Shown piece by piece: positions 27,428 to 43,031 of a stretch of DNA of 64,000 bases. The stretch is from Amaranthus tricolor. Lineage: Eukaryota > Streptophyta > Magnoliopsida > Caryophyllales > Amaranthaceae. The number at the start of each line of letters is the position of its first letter. Within the stretch, counting starts at the first letter, position 1. The notes below the pieces were generated by a model. The model did no database searches. It was not told the DNA's origin and saw nothing but the letters and a program-made list of their open reading frames with translations. The position numbers were made by a program, and so were the translations under genes. Location: the NCBI RefSeq assembly GCF_026212465.1, contig NC_080063.1, forward strand, positions 1,614,501 through 1,678,500, in the 5' to 3' direction.

Positions 27428-30362
27428 AATGAACGGTGAAGAATGAACAAGGATCAATGATCAATTAAGAATGAACGACGACGAATGAACAAGGATCAAT
27501 GATCAATGAAAAAACAACGATGAAGGATGAACAAGGATCAATGATCAATGACGAATGAACGATGAAGAATGAACAAGGATCAATGATCAATGAAGAATTA
27601 ACGATGAAAAATGAACAAGGATCAATGATCAATGAAGAATAAACGATGAAGAATGAACAAGGATCAATGGTTAATGACGAATGAACGATGAAAAATGAAC
27701 AAGGATCAATGATCTATGAAGAATGAACGATGAAGAATGAACAAGGATCAATGATCAATGAAGAATAAACAAGAATTAAGTGTCAATGACGAATGAACGA
27801 TGAAGAATGAACCAGGATCAATGATCAATGATTAATGAACGATGAAGAATGAACAAGGATCAATGATCAATGAAGAATGAACGATGAAGAATGAACAAGG
27901 ATCAATGATCAATCAAGAAAGAACGATGAAGAATGAACAAGGATCAATGATCAATGAAGAATGAACAAGAATTAATGGTCAATAACGAATGAACGATGAA
28001 GAATGAACAAGGATCAATGATCAATGAAGAATGAACGATGAAGAATGAACAAGGATCAATGATCAATGAAGAATGAACGATGAAGAATGAACAAGGATCA
28101 ATGATCAATGACGAATGAACGATGAAGAATGAACAAGGATCAATGAACAATGAAGAATGAACGATTAAGAATGAACAAGGATCAATGATCAATGACGAAT
28201 GAACGATGAAGAATGAACAAGGATTATTGGTCAATGACAAATGAACGATGATGAATGAACAAGGATCAATGATCAATGAAGAATGAACGATGAAGAATGA
28301 ACAAGGATTCATGGTCAATGACGAATGTACGATGAAGAATGAACAAGGATCAATGATCAATGAAGAATGAACAATGAAGAATGAACAAGGATCAATGATA
28401 AATGACGAAGGAACGATAAAGAATGAACAAAGATCAATGATCAATGAAGAATGAACGATGAAGAATGAACAAGGATCAATGATCAATGAAGAATGAACGA
28501 TGAAGAATGAACAAGGATCAATGATCAATGAAGAATAAAGGATGAAGAATGAACAAGGGTCAATGATCAATGAAGAATGAACGATGAAGAATGAACAAGG
28601 ATCAATGATCGATGAATAATGAACGATGAAGAATGAACAAAGCTCAATGATCAATGACGAATGAACGATGAAAAATGAACAAGGATCAATGATCAATGAA
28701 GAATGAACGATGAAGAATGAACAAGGATCAATGATCAATGAAGAATAAACAAGAATTATTGGTCAATGACGAATGAACGATGAAGAATGAACAAGGATCA
28801 ATGATCAATGAAGAATGAACGATGAAGAATGAACAAGGATCAATGCTCAAATGACGAATGAACGGTGAAGAATGAACAAGGATAATTGATCAATGAAGAA
28901 TGAACGATGAAGAATGAACAAGGATCAATAATCAATGAAAAATGAACGATGAAGAATGAACAAGGATCAATGATTAATGACGAATGAACGATGAAGAATG
29001 AACAAGGATCAATGATCAATGAACAATGAACGATGAAGAATGAACAAGGATCAATGATCAATGAAGAATGAACGATGAAGAATGAACAAGGATTAATGGT
29101 CAATGACGAATGAACGATGAAGAATGAACAAGGATCAATGATCAATGAAGAATAAACGATGAAGAATGAACAAGGATCAATGATCAATGAAGAATGAACA
29201 AGGATCAATGATCAATCACGAATGAACTATGAAGAATGAACAAGGATCAATGATCAATGAAGAATGAACGATGAATAATGAACAAGGATCAATGATCAAT
29301 GACGAATGAACGATGAAGAATGAACAAGGATCAATGATCAATGAAGAATGAACAAGGATCATTGATCAATGAAGAATAAACGATGAAGAATGAACAAGGA
29401 TCAATGATCAATGAAGAATGAACGATGAAGAATGAACAAGGATCAATGATCAATGACGAATGAACGATGAAGAATGAACAAGGATTAATGGTCAATGACA
29501 AATGAACGATGAAGAATGAACAAGGATCAATGATCAATGAAGAATGAACGATGAAGAATAAACAAGGATCAATGCTCAAATGACGAATGAACGGTGAAGA
29601 ATGAACAAGGATAATTGATCAATGAAGAATGAACGATGAAGAATGAACAAGGATCAATGATCAATGAAGAATGAACGATGAAGAATGAACAAGGATCAAT
29701 GATCAATGACGAATGAACGATGAAGAATGAACAAGGATCAATGATCAATGAAGAATAAACGATGAAGAATGAACAAGGATCAATGATCAATGAAGAATGA
29801 ACAAGGATCAATGATCAATGACGAATGAACTACGTAGAATGAACAAGGATCAATGATCAATGAAGAATGAACGATGAATAATGAACAAGGATCAATGATC
29901 AATGACGAATGAACGATGAAGAATGAACAAGGATCAATGATCAATGAAGAATGAACAAGGATCATTGATCAATGAAAAATGAACGATGAAGAATGAACAA
30001 GGATCAATGATCAATGACGAATGAACGATGAAGAATGAACAAGAATCAATGATCAATGAAGAATGAATGATGAAGAATGAACAAGGATCAATGGTCAATG
30101 ACGAATGAACGATGAAGAATGAACAAGGATAAATGATCAATGAAGAATGAACGATTAAGAATGAACAAGGATCAATGATCAATGATCAATGACGAATGAA
30201 CGATGAAGAATGAACAAGGATCAATGATCAATGAACAATGAACGATGAAGAATGAACAAGGATCAATGATCAATGAAGAATGAACGATGAAGAATGAACA
30301 AGGATCAATGATCAATGAAGAATGAACGATGAAGAATGAACAAGGATCAATGCTCAACGACG
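27428..30362 (+). repeat. HOR copy C10, 2935 bp
   Basis: It has two 43-bp subunits (28842 and 29571), so an internal segment of 729 bp is partly repeated. Two AACTATGAAG/AACTACGTAG subunits (29225 and 29829) and two GGATCATTGATC subunits (about 29356 and 29953) are present. It carries the linked markers GACGACGAATG (about 27477) and GAATTAAGTG (about 27773). Landmarks 27944 and 28840 recur at 30879 and 31775, offset 2935. Confidence 0.9.
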
Positions 30363-32694
30363 AATGAACGGTGAAGAATGAACAAGGATCAATGATCAAT
30401 GAAGAATGAACGACGACGAATGAACAAGGATCAATGATCAATGAAAAAACAACGATGAAGGATGAACAAGGATCAATGATCAATGACGAATGAACGATGA
30501 AGAATGAACAAGGATCAATGATCAATGAAGAATTAACGATGAAAAATGAACAAGGATCAATGATCAATGAAGAATAAACGATGAAGAATGAACAAGGATC
30601 AATGGTTAATGACGAATGAACGATGAAAAATGAACAAGGATCAATGATCTATGAAGAATGAACGATGAAGAATGAACAAGGATCAATGATCAATGAAGAA
30701 TAAACAAGAATTAAGTGTCAATGACGAATGAACGATGAAGAATGAACCAGGATCAATGATCAATGAATAATGAACGATGAAGAATGAACAAGGATCAATG
30801 ATCAATGAAGAATGAACGATGAAGAATGAACAAGGATCAATGATCAATCAAGAAAGAACGATGAAGAATGAACAAGGATCAATGATCAATGAAGAATGAA
30901 CAAGAATTAATGGTCAATAACGAATGAACGATGAAGAATGAACAAGGATCAATGATCAATGAAGAATGAACGATGAAGAATGAACAAGGATCAATGATCA
31001 ATGAAGAATGAACGATGAAGAATGAACAAGGATCAATGATCAATGACGAATGAACGATGAAGAATGAACAAGGATCAATGAACAATGAAGAATGAACGAT
31101 TAAGAATGAACAAGGATCAATGATCAATGACGAATGAACGATGAAGAATGAACAAGGATTATTGGTCAATGACAAATGAACGATGATGAATGAACAAGAA
31201 TCAATGATCAATGAAGAATGAACGATGAAGAATGAACAAGGATTCATGGTCAATGACGAATGTACGATGAAGAATGAACAAGGATCAATGATCAATGAAG
31301 AATGAACAATGAAGAATGAACAAGGATCAATGATAAATGACGAAGGAACGATAAAGAATGAACAAAGATCAATGATCAATGAAGAATGAACGATGAAGAA
31401 TGAACAAGGATCAATGATCAATGAAGAATGAACGATGAAGAATGAACAAGGATCAATGATCAATGAAGAATAAAGGATGAAGAATGAACAAGGGTCAATG
31501 ATCAATGAAGAATGAACGATGAAGAATGAACAAGAATCAATGATCGATGAATAATGAACGATGAAGAATGAACAAAGCTCAATGATCAATGACGAATGAA
31601 CGATGAAAAATGAACAAGGATCAATGATCAATGAAGAATGAACGATGAAGAATGAACAAGGATCAATGATCAATGAAGAATAAACAAGAATTATTGGTCA
31701 ATGACGAATGAACGATGAAGAATGAACAAGGATCAATGATCAATGAAGAATGAACGATGAAGAATGAACAAGGATCAATGCTCAAATGACGAATGAACGG
31801 TGAAGAATGAACAAGGATAATTGATCAATGAAGAATGAACGATGAAGAATGAACAAGGATCAATAATCAATGAAAAATGAACGATGAAGAATGAACAAGG
31901 ATCAATGATTAATGACGAATGAACGATGAAGAATGAACAAGGATCAATGATCAATGAACAATGAACGATGAAGAATGAACAAGGATCAATGATCAATGAA
32001 GAATGAACGATGAAGAATGAACAAGGATTAATGGTCAATGACGAATGAACGATGAAGAATGAACAAGGATCAATGATCAATGAAGAATAAACGATGAAGA
32101 ATGAACAAGGATCAATGATCAATGAAGAATGAACAAGGATCAATGATCAATCACGAATGAACTATGAAGAATGAACAAGGATCAATGATCAATGAAGAAT
32201 GAACGATGAATAATGAACAAGGATCAATGATCAATGACGAATGAACGATGAAGAATGAACAAGGATCAATGATCAATGAAGAATGAACAAGGATCATTGA
32301 TCAATGAAAAATGAACGATGAAGAATGAACAAGGATCAATGATCAATGACGAATGAACGATGAAGAATGAACAAGGATCAATGATCAATGAAAAATGAAT
32401 GATGAAGAATGAACAAGGATCAATGGTCAATGACGAATGAACGATGAAGAATGAACAAGGATAAATGATCAATGAAGAATGAACGATTAAGAATGAACAA
32501 GGATCAATGATCAATGATCAATGACGAATGAACGATGAAGAATGAACAAGGATCAATGATCAATGAACAATGAACGATGAAGAATGAACAAGGATCAATG
32601 ATCAATGAAGAATGAACGATGAAGAATGAACAAGGATCAATGATCAATGAAGAATGAACGATGAAGAATGAACAAGGATCAATGCTCAACGACG
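30363..32694 (+). repeat. HOR copy C11, full length 2332 bp
   Basis: It has the same length as the reference copies 27 kb to the right and the same landmark offsets: the 264-codon stop-free segment starts 516 bp into both this copy and C20, and the 43-bp subunit follows 896 bp later. It carries the linked markers GACGACGAATG (about 30413) and GAATTAAGTG (about 30709). AATCACG before AACTATGAAG (about 32150) is shared with the neighbour downstream. That copies of identical length lie so far apart suggests 2332 bp is the older standard form (inference). Confidence 0.92.
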
Positions 32695-35600
32695 AATGAA
32701 CGGTGAAGAATGAACAAGGATCAATGATCAATGAAGAATGAACGACGAAGAATGAACAAGGATCAATGATCAATGAAAAAACAACGATGAAGGATGAACA
32801 AGGATCAATGATCAATGACGAATGAACGATGAAGAATGAACAAGGATCAATGATCAATGAAGAATTAACGATGAAAAATGAACAAGGATCAATGATCAAT
32901 GAAGAATAAACGATGAAGAATTAACAAGGATCAATGGTTAATGACGAATGAACGATGAAGAATGAACCAGGATCAATGATCAATGAATAATGAACGATGA
33001 AGAATGAACAAGGATCAATGATCAATGAAGAATGAACGATGAAGAATGAACAAGGATCAATGATCAATCAAGAAAGAACGATGAAGAATGAACAAGGATC
33101 AATGATCAATGAAGAATGAACAAGAATTAATGGTCAATAACGAATGAACGATGAAGAATGAACAAGGATCAATGATCAATGAAGAATGAATGATGAAGAA
33201 TGAACAAGGATCAATGATCAATGAAGAATGAACGATGAAGAATGAACAAGTATCAATGATCAATGACGAATGAACGATGAAGAATGAACAAGGATCAATG
33301 AACAATGAAGAATGAACGATTAAGAATGAACAAGGATCAATGATCAATGACGAATGAACGATGAAGAATGAACAAGGATCAATGATCAATGAACAATGAA
33401 CGATGAAGAATGAACAAGGATCAATGATCAATGAAGAATGAACGATGAATAATGAACAAGGATTAATGGTCAATGACGAATGTACGATGAAGAATGAACA
33501 AGGATCAATGATCAATGAAGAATGAACAATGAAGAATGAACAAGGATCAATGATAAATGACGAAGGAACGATAAAGAATGAACAAAGATCAATGATCAAT
33601 GAAGAATGAACGATGAAGAATGAACAAGGATCAATGATCAATGACGAATGAACGATGAAGAATGAACAAGGATCAATGATCAATGAAGAATGAACGATGA
33701 AGAATGAACAAGGATCAATGATCAATGAAGAATGAACGATGAAGAATGAACAAGGATCAATGATCAATGACGAATGAACGATGAAGAATGAACAAGGATT
33801 ATTGGTCAATGACAAATGAACGATGAAGAATGAACAAGGATCAATGATCAATGAAGAATGAACGATGAAGAATGAACAAGGATTCATGGTCAATGACGAA
33901 TGTACGATGAAGAATGAACAAGGATCAATGATCAATGAAGAATGAACAATGAAGAATGAACAAGGATCAATGATAAATGACGAAGGAACGATAAAGAATG
34001 AACAAAGATCAATGATCAATGAAGAATGAACGATGAAGAATGAACAAGGATCAATGATCAATGAAGAATGAACGATGAAGAATGAACAAGGATCAATGAT
34101 CAATGACGAATGAACGATGAAGAATGAACAAGGATTAATGGTCAATGACGAATGAACGATGAAGAATGAACAAGGATCAATGATCAATGAAGAATAAACG
34201 ATGAAGAATGAACAAGGATCAATGATCAATGAAGAATGAACGATGAAGAATGAACAAGGATCAATGATCAATGACGAATGAACGATGAAGAATGAACAAG
34301 GATTAATGGTCAATGACGAATGAACGATGAAGAATGAACAAGGATCAATGATCAATGAAGAATAAACGATGAAGAATGAACAAGGATCAATGATCAATGA
34401 AGAATGAACAAGGATCAATGATCAATCACGAATGAACTATGAAGAATGAACAAGGATCAATGATCAATGAAGAATGAACGATGAATAATGAACAAGGATC
34501 AATGATCAATGACGAATGAACGATGAAGAATGAACAAGGATCAATGAACAATGAAGAATTAACGATTAAGAATGAACAAGGATCAATGATCAATGACGAA
34601 TGAACGATGAAGAATGAACAAGGATCAATGATCAATGAACAATGAACGATGAAGAATGAACAAGGATCAATGATCAATGAAGAATGAACGATGAAGAATG
34701 AACAAGGATTAATGGTCAATGACGAATGTACGATGAAGAATGAACAAGGATCAATGATCAATGAAGAATGAACAATGAAGAATGAACAAGGATCAATGAT
34801 AAATGACGAAGGAACGATAAAGAATGAACAAAGATCAATGATCAATGAAGAATGAACGATGAAGAATGAACAAGGATCAATGATCAATGACGAATGAACG
34901 ATGAAGAATGAACAAGGATCAATGATCAATGAAGAATGAACGATGAAGAATGAACAAGGATCAATGATCAATGAAGAATGAACGATGAAGAATGAACAAG
35001 GATCAATGATCAATGACGAATGAACGATGAAGAATGAACAAGGATTATTGGTCAATGACAAATGAACGATGAAGAATGAACAAGGATCAATGATCAATGA
35101 AGAATGAACGATGAAGAATGAACAAGGATTCATGGTCAATGACGAATGTACGATGAAGAATGAACAAGGATCAATGATCAATGAAGAATGAACAATGAAG
35201 AATGAACAAGGATCAATGATAAGTGACGAAGGAACGATAAAGAATGAACAAAGATCAATGATCAATGAAGAATGAACGATGAAGAATGAACAAGGATCAA
35301 TGATCAATGAAGAATGAACGATGAAGAATGAAAAAGGATCAATGATCAATGACGAATGAACGATGAAGAATGAACAAGGATTAATGGTCAATGACGAATG
35401 AACGATGAAGAATGAACAAGGATCAATGATCAATGAAGAATAAACGATGAAGAATGAACAAGGATCAATGATCAATGAAGAATGAACGATGAAGAATGAA
35501 CAAGGATCAATGATCAATGACGAATGAACGATGAAGAATGAACAAGGATTAATGGTCAATGACGAATGAACGATGAAGAATGAACAAGGATCAATGATCA

Positions 35601-36215
35601 ATGAAGAATAAACGATGAAGAATGAACAAGGATCAATGATCAATGAAGAATGAACAAGGATCAATGATCAATCACGAATGAACTATGAAGAATGAACAAG
35701 GATTAATGATCAATGAAGAATGAACGATGAATAATGAACAAGGATCAATGATCAATGACGAATGAACGATGAAGAATGAACAAGGATCAATGATCAATGA
35801 AGAATGAACAAGGATCATTGATCAATGAAAAATGAACGATGAAGAATGAACAAGGATCAATGATCAATGACGAATGAACGATGAAGAATGAACAAGGATC
35901 AATGATCAATGAAGAATGAATGATGAAGAATGAACAAGGATCAATGGTCAATGACGAATGAACGATGAAGAATGAACAAGGATAAATGATCAATGAAGAA
36001 TGAACGATTAAGAATGAACAAGGATCAATGATCAATGATCAATGACGAATGAACGATGAAGAATGAACAAGGATCAATGATCAATGAACAATGAACGATG
36101 AAGAATGAACAAGGATCAATGATCAATGAAGAATGAACGATGAAGAATGAACAAGGATCAATGATCAATGAAGAATGAACGATGAAGAATGAACAAGGAT
36201 CAATGCTCAACGACG
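32695..36215 (+). repeat. Expanded HOR copy C12, 3521 bp
   Basis: It contains no 43-bp subunit, so its length is a multiple of 7. Two successive blocks of about 1.3 kb (33099-34418 and 34426-35664) share the same order of variants, each with two AAGGAACGATAAAG subunits 420 bp apart (33563/33983 and 34809/35229). Each block ends with a 28-bp subunit carrying AATCACG and AACTATGAAG (34435, 35678). A similar single block lies at 25346-26644. GAATTAACAAGG at about 32920 is shared with copies near 25.2 and 36.4 kb. AAGTGACG at about 35222 is private. Confidence 0.87.
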
Positions 36216-39200
36216 AATGAACGGTGAAGAATGAACAAGGATCAATGATCAATGAAGAATGAACGACGAAGAATGAACAAGGATCAATGATCAATGAAAA
36301 AACAACGATGAAGGATGAACAAGGATCAATGATCAATGACGAATGAACGATGAAGAATGAACAAGGATCAATGATCAATGAAGAATTAACGATGAAAAAT
36401 GAACAAGGATCAATGATCAATGAAGAATAAACGATGAAGAATTAACAAGGATCAATGGTTAATGACGAATGAACGATGAAAAATGAACAAGGATCAATGA
36501 TCTATGAAGAATGAACGATGAAGAATGAACAAGGATCAATGATCAATGAAGAATAAACAAGAATTATTGGTCAATGACGAATGAACGATGAAGAATGAAC
36601 CAGGATCAATGATCAATGAATAATGAACGATGAAGAATGAACAAGGATCAATGATCAATGAAGAATGAACGATGAAGAATGAACAAGGATCAATGATCAA
36701 TCAAGAAAGAACGATGAAGAATGAACAAGGATCAATGATCAATGAAGAATGAACGATGAAGAATGAACAAGGATCAATGATCAATGAAGAATGAACGATG
36801 AAGAATGAACAAGGATCAATGATCAATGACGAATGAACGATGAAGAATGAACAAGGATCAATGAACAATGAAGAATGAACGATTAAGAATGAACAAGGAT
36901 CAATGATCAATGACGAATGAACGATGAAGAATGAACAAGGATCAATGATCAATGAACAATGAACGATGAAGAATGAACAAGGATCAATGATCAATGAAGA
37001 ATGAACGATGAAGAATGAACAAGGATTAATGGTCAATGACGAATGTACGATGAAGAATGAACAAGGATCAATGATCAATGAAGAATGAACAATGAAGAAT
37101 GAACAAGGATCAATGATAAATGACGAAGGAACGATAAAGAATGAAGAAAGATCAATGATCAATGAAGAATGAACGATGAAGAATGAACAAGGATCAATGA
37201 TCAATGACGAATGAACGATGAAGAATGAACAAGGATCAATGATCAATGAAGAATGAACGATGAAGAATGAACAAGGATCAATGATCAATGAAGAATGAAC
37301 GATGAAGAATGAACAAGGATCAATGATCAATGACGAATGAACGATGAAGAATGAACAAGGATTATTGGTCAATGACAAATGAACGATGAAGAATGAACAA
37401 GGATCAATGATCAATGAAGAATGAACGATGAAGAATGAACAAGGATTCATGGTCAATGACGAATTTACGATGAAGAATGAATAAGGATCAATGATCAATG
37501 AAGAATGAACAATGAAGAATGAACAAGGATCAATGATAAATGACGAAGGAACGATAAAGAATGAACAAAGATCAATGATCAATGAAGAATGAACGATGAA
37601 GAATGAACAAGGATCAATGATCAATGAAGAATGAACGATGAAGAATGAACAAGGATCAATGATCAATGAAGAATAAACGATGAAGAATGAACAAGGGTCA
37701 ATGATCAATGAAGAATGAACGATGAAGAATGAACAAGGATCAATGATCGATGAATAATGAACGATGAAGAATGAACAAAGCTCAATGATCAATGACGAAT
37801 GAACGATGAAAAATGAACAAGGATCAATGATCAATGAAGAATGAACGATGAAGAATGAACAAGGATCAATGATCAATGAAGAATAAACAAGAATTATTGG
37901 TCAATGACGAATGAACGATGAAGAATGAACAAGGATCAATGATCAATGAAGAATGAACGATGAAGAATGAACAAGGATCAATGCTCAAATGACGAATGAA
38001 CGGTGAAGAATGAACAAGGATAATTGATCAATGAAGAATGAACGATGAAGAATGAACAAGGATCAATGATCAACGAAGAATGAACGATGAAGAATGAACA
38101 AGTTTTAATGATCAATGACGAATGAACGATGAAGAATGAACAAGGATCAATGATCAATGAACAATGAACGATAAAGAATGAACAAGGATCAATGATCAAT
38201 GAAGAATGAACGATGAAGAATGAACAAGGATTAATGGTCAATGACGAATGAACGATGAAGAATGAACAAGGACCAATGATCAATGAAGAATAAACGATGA
38301 AGAATGAACAAGGATCAATGATCAATGAAGAATGAACAAGGATCAATGATCAATGACGAATGAACTATGAAGAATGAACAAGGATCAATGATCAATGAAG
38401 AATGAACGATGAATAATGAACAAGGATCAATGATCAATGACGAATGAACGATGAAGAATGAACAAGGATCAATGATCAATGAAGAATGAACAAGGATCAT
38501 TGATCAATGAAAAATGAACGATGAAGAATGAACAAGGATCAATGATCAATGACGAATGAACGATGAAGAATGAACAAGGATCAATGAACAATGAAGAATG
38601 AACGATTAAGAATGAACAAGGATCAATGATCAATGACGAATGAACGATGAAGAATGAACAAGGATCAATGATCAATGAACAATGAACGATGAAGAATGAA
38701 CAAGGATCAATGATCAATGAAGAATGAACGATGAAGAATGAACAAGGATTAATGGTCAATGACGAATGTACGATGAAGAATGAACAAGGATCAATGATCA
38801 ATGAAGAATGAACAATGAAGAATGAACAAGGATCAATGATAAATGACGAAGGAACGATAAAGAATGAACAAAGATCAATGATCAATGAAGAATGAACGAT
38901 GAAGAATGAACAAGGATCAATGATCAATGACGAATGAACGATGAAGAATGAACAAGGATCAATGATCAATGAAGAATGAACGATGAAGAATGAACAAGGA
39001 TCAATGATCAATGAAGAATGAACGATGAAGAATGAACAAGGATCAATGCTCAAATGACGAATGAACGGTGAAGAATGAACAAGGATAATTGATCAATGAA
39101 GAATGAACGATCAAGAATGAACAAGGATCAATGATCAATGAAGAATGAACGATGAAGAATGAACAAGTTTTAATGATCAATGACGAATGAACGATGAAGA

Positions 39201-42200
39201 ATGAACAAGGATCAATGATCAATGAACAATGAACGATAAAGAATGAACAAGGATCAATGATCAATGAAGAATGAACGATGAAGAATGAACAAGGATCAAT
39301 GATCAATGAAGAATGAACGATGAAGAATGAACAAGGATCAATGATCAATGAAGAATGAACGATGAAGAATGAACAAGGATCAATGATCAATGACGAATGA
39401 ACGATGAAGAATGAACAAGGATTATTGGTCAATGACAAATGAACGATGAAGAATGAACAAGGATCAATGATCAATGAAGAATGAACGATGAAGAATGAAC
39501 AAGGATTCATGGTCAATGACGAATTTACGATGAAGAATGAATAAGGATCAATGATCAATGAAGAATGAACAATGAAGAATGAACAAGGATCAATGATAAA
39601 TGACGAAGGAACGATAAAGAATGAACAAAGATCAATGATCAATGAAGAATGAACGATCAAGAATGAACAAGGATCAATGATCAATGAAGAATGAACGATG
39701 AAGAATGAACAAGGATCAATGATCAATGAAGAATAAACGATGAAGAATGAACAAGGGTCAATGATCAATGAAGAATGAACGATGAAGAATGAACAAGGAT
39801 CAATGATCGATGAATAATGAACGATGAAGAATGAACAAAGCTCAATGATCAATGACGAATGAACGATGAAAAATGAACAAGGATCAATGATCAATGAAGA
39901 ATGAACGATGAAGAATGAACAAGGATCAATGATCAATGAAGAATAAACAAGAATTATTGGTCAATGACGAATGAACGATGAAGAATGAACAAGGATCAAT
40001 GATCAATGAAGAATGAACGATGAAGAATGAACAAGGATCAATGCTCAAATGACGAATGAACGGTGAAGAATGAACAAGGATAATTGATCAATGAAGAATG
40101 AACGATGAAGAATGAACAAGGATCAATGATCAATGAAGAATGAACGATGAAGAATGAACAAGTTTTAATGATCAATGACGAATGAACGATGAAGAATGAA
40201 CAAGGATCAATGATCAATGAACAATGAACGATAAAGAATGAACAAGGATCAATGATCAATGAAGAATGAACGATGAAGAATGAACAAGGATTAATGGTCA
40301 ATGACGAATGAACGATGAAGAATGAACAAGGACCAATGATCAATGAAGAATAAACGATGAAGAATGAACAAGGATCAATGATCAATGAAGAATGAACAAG
40401 GATCAATGATCAATGACGAATGAACTATGAAGAATGAACAAGGATCAATGATCAATGAAGAATGAACGATGAATAATGAACAAGGATCAATGATCAATGA
40501 CGAATGAACGATGAAGAATGAACAAGGATCAATGATCAATGAAGAATGAACAAGGATCATTGATCAATGAAAAATGAACGATGAAGAATGAACAAGGATC
40601 AATGATCAATGACGAATGAACGATGAAGAATGAACAAGGATCAATGAACAATGAAGAATGAACGATTAAGAATGAACAAGGATCAATGATCAATGACGAA
40701 TGAACGATGAAGAATGAACAAGGATCAATGATCAATGAACAATGAACGATGAAGAATGAACAAGGATCAATGATCAATGAAGAATGAACGATGAAGAATG
40801 AACAAGGATTAATGGTCAATGACGAATGTACGATGAAGAATGAACAAGGATCAATGATCAATGAAGAATGAACAATGAAGAATGAACAAGGATCAATGAT
40901 AAATGACGAAGGAACGATAAAGAATGAACAAAGATCAATGATCAATGAAGAATGAACGATGAAGAATGAACAAGGATCAATGATCAATGACGAATGAACG
41001 ATGAAGAATGAACAAGGATCAATGATCAATGAAGAATGAACGATGAAGAATGAACAAGGATCAATGATCAATGAAGAATGAACGATGAAGAATGAACAAG
41101 GATCAATGCTCAAATGACGAATGAACGGTGAAGAATGAACAAGGATAATTGATCAATGAAGAATGAACGATGAAGAATGAACAAGGATCAATGATCAATG
41201 AAGAATGAACGATGAAGAATGAACAAGTTTTAATGATCAATGACGAATGAACGATGAAGAATGAACAAGGATCAATGATCAATGAAGAATGAACGATGAA
41301 GAATGAACAAGGATTAATGGTCAATGACGAATGTACGATGAAGAATGAACAAGGATCAATGATCAATGAAGAATGAACAATGAAGAATGAACAAGGATCA
41401 ATGATAAATGACGAAGGAACGATAAAGAATGAACAAAGATCAATGATCAATGAAGAATGAACGATGAAGAATGAACAAGGATCAATGATCAATGACGAAT
41501 GAACGATGAAGAATGAACAAGGATCAATGATCAATGAAGAATGAACGATGAAGAATGAACAAGGATCAATGATCAATGAAGAATGAACGATGAAGAATGA
41601 ACAAGGATCAATGATCAATGACGAATGAACGATGAAGAATGAACAAGGATTATTGGTCAATGACAAATGAACGATGATGAATGAACAAGGATCAATGATC
41701 AATGAAGAATGAACGATAAAGAATGAACAAGGATTCATGGTCAATGACGAATGTACGATGAAGAATGAACAAGGATCAATGATCAATGAAGAATGAACAA
41801 TGAAGAATGAACAAGGATCAATGATAAATGACGAAGGAACGATAAAGAATGAACAAAGATCAATGATCAATGAAGAATGAACGATGAAGAATGAACAAGG
41901 ATCAATGATCAATGAAGAATGAACGATGAAGAATGAACAAGGATCAATGATCAATGAAGAATAAACGATGAAGAATGAACAAGGGTCAATGATCAATGAA
42001 GAATGAACGATGAAGAATGAACAAGGATCAATGATCGATGAATAATGAACGATGAAGAATGAACAAAGCTCAATGATCAATGACGAATGAACGATGAAAA
42101 ATGAACAAGGATCAATGATCAATGAAGAATGAACGATGAAGAATGAACAAGGATCAATGATCAATGAAGAATAAACAAGAATTATTGGTCAATGACGAAT

Positions 42201-43031
42201 GAACGATGAAGAATGAACAAGGATCAATGATCAATGAAGAATGAACGATGAAGAATGAACAAGGATCAATGCTCAAATGACGAATGAACGGTGAAGAATG
42301 AACAACGATAATTGATCAATGAAGAATGAACGATGAAGAATGAACAAGGATCAATAATCAATGAAAAATGAACGATGAAGAATGAACAAGGATCAATGAT
42401 CAATGACGAACGAACGATGAAGAATGAACAAGGATCAATGATCAATGAACAATGAACGATGAAGAATGAACAAGGATCAATGATCAATGAAGAATGAACG
42501 ATGAAGAATGAACAAGGATTAATGGTCAATGACGAATGAACGATGAAGAATGAACAAGGATCAATGATCAATGAAGAATAAACGATGAAGAATGAACAAG
42601 GATCAATGATCAATGAAGAATGAACAAGGATCAATGATCAATGACGAATGAACTATGAAGAATGAACAAGGATCAATGATCAATGACGAATGAACGATGA
42701 AGAATGAACAAGGATCAATGATCAATGAAGAATGAATGATGAAGAATGAACAAGGATCAATGGTCAATGACGAATGAACGATGAAGAATGAACAAGGATA
42801 AATGATCAATGAAGAATGAACGATTAAGAATGAACAAGGATCAATGATCAATGATCAATGACGAATGAACGATGAAGAATGAACAAGGATCAATGATCAA
42901 TGAACAATGAACGATGAAGAATGAACAAGGATCAATGATCAATGAAGAATGAACGATGAAGAATGAACAAGGATCAATGATCAATGAAGAATGAACGATG
43001 AAGAATGAACAAGGATCAATGCTCAACGACG
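36216..43031 (+). repeat. Composite HOR block C13, 6816 bp without internal anchor
   Basis: No AATGCTCAACGACG anchor occurs between 36215 and 43018, yet five 43-bp subunits do (markers 37980, 39045, 40040, 41105, 42268). The anchored part of the HOR (u50-u57 and u1-u17) is skipped: after the GGATCATTGATC 28-bp subunit (about 38487 and 40547) and one further subunit the order goes to u18. The result is an alternative HOR of 2060 bp: landmarks at 37978, 38315, 38469 and 39043 recur at 40038, 40375, 40529 and 41103. AAGTTTTAATG occurs at about 38100, 39165, 40160 and 41224. The left part (36216-37900) resembles the copy upstream and has a 420-bp pair at 37126 and 37546. Confidence 0.88.

Noticed and set aside
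33099..34418. Long minus-strand open reading frame of 439 codons, and about a hundred similar ones of 61-432 codons across the window
   Set aside because: All are the same 14-codon repeat read in the only stop-free frame of the 42-bp subunit. They start and end where 28-, 43- or 49-bp subunits shift the frame, and no start signal, domain or unique sequence is present.
36216..43031. Assembly error as the cause of the anchor-free 6.8-kb block
   Set aside because: The same rearranged junction is present in C14 and C15 with their own surrounding variants, so it is more likely real. I cannot exclude an error in total copy number without reads.
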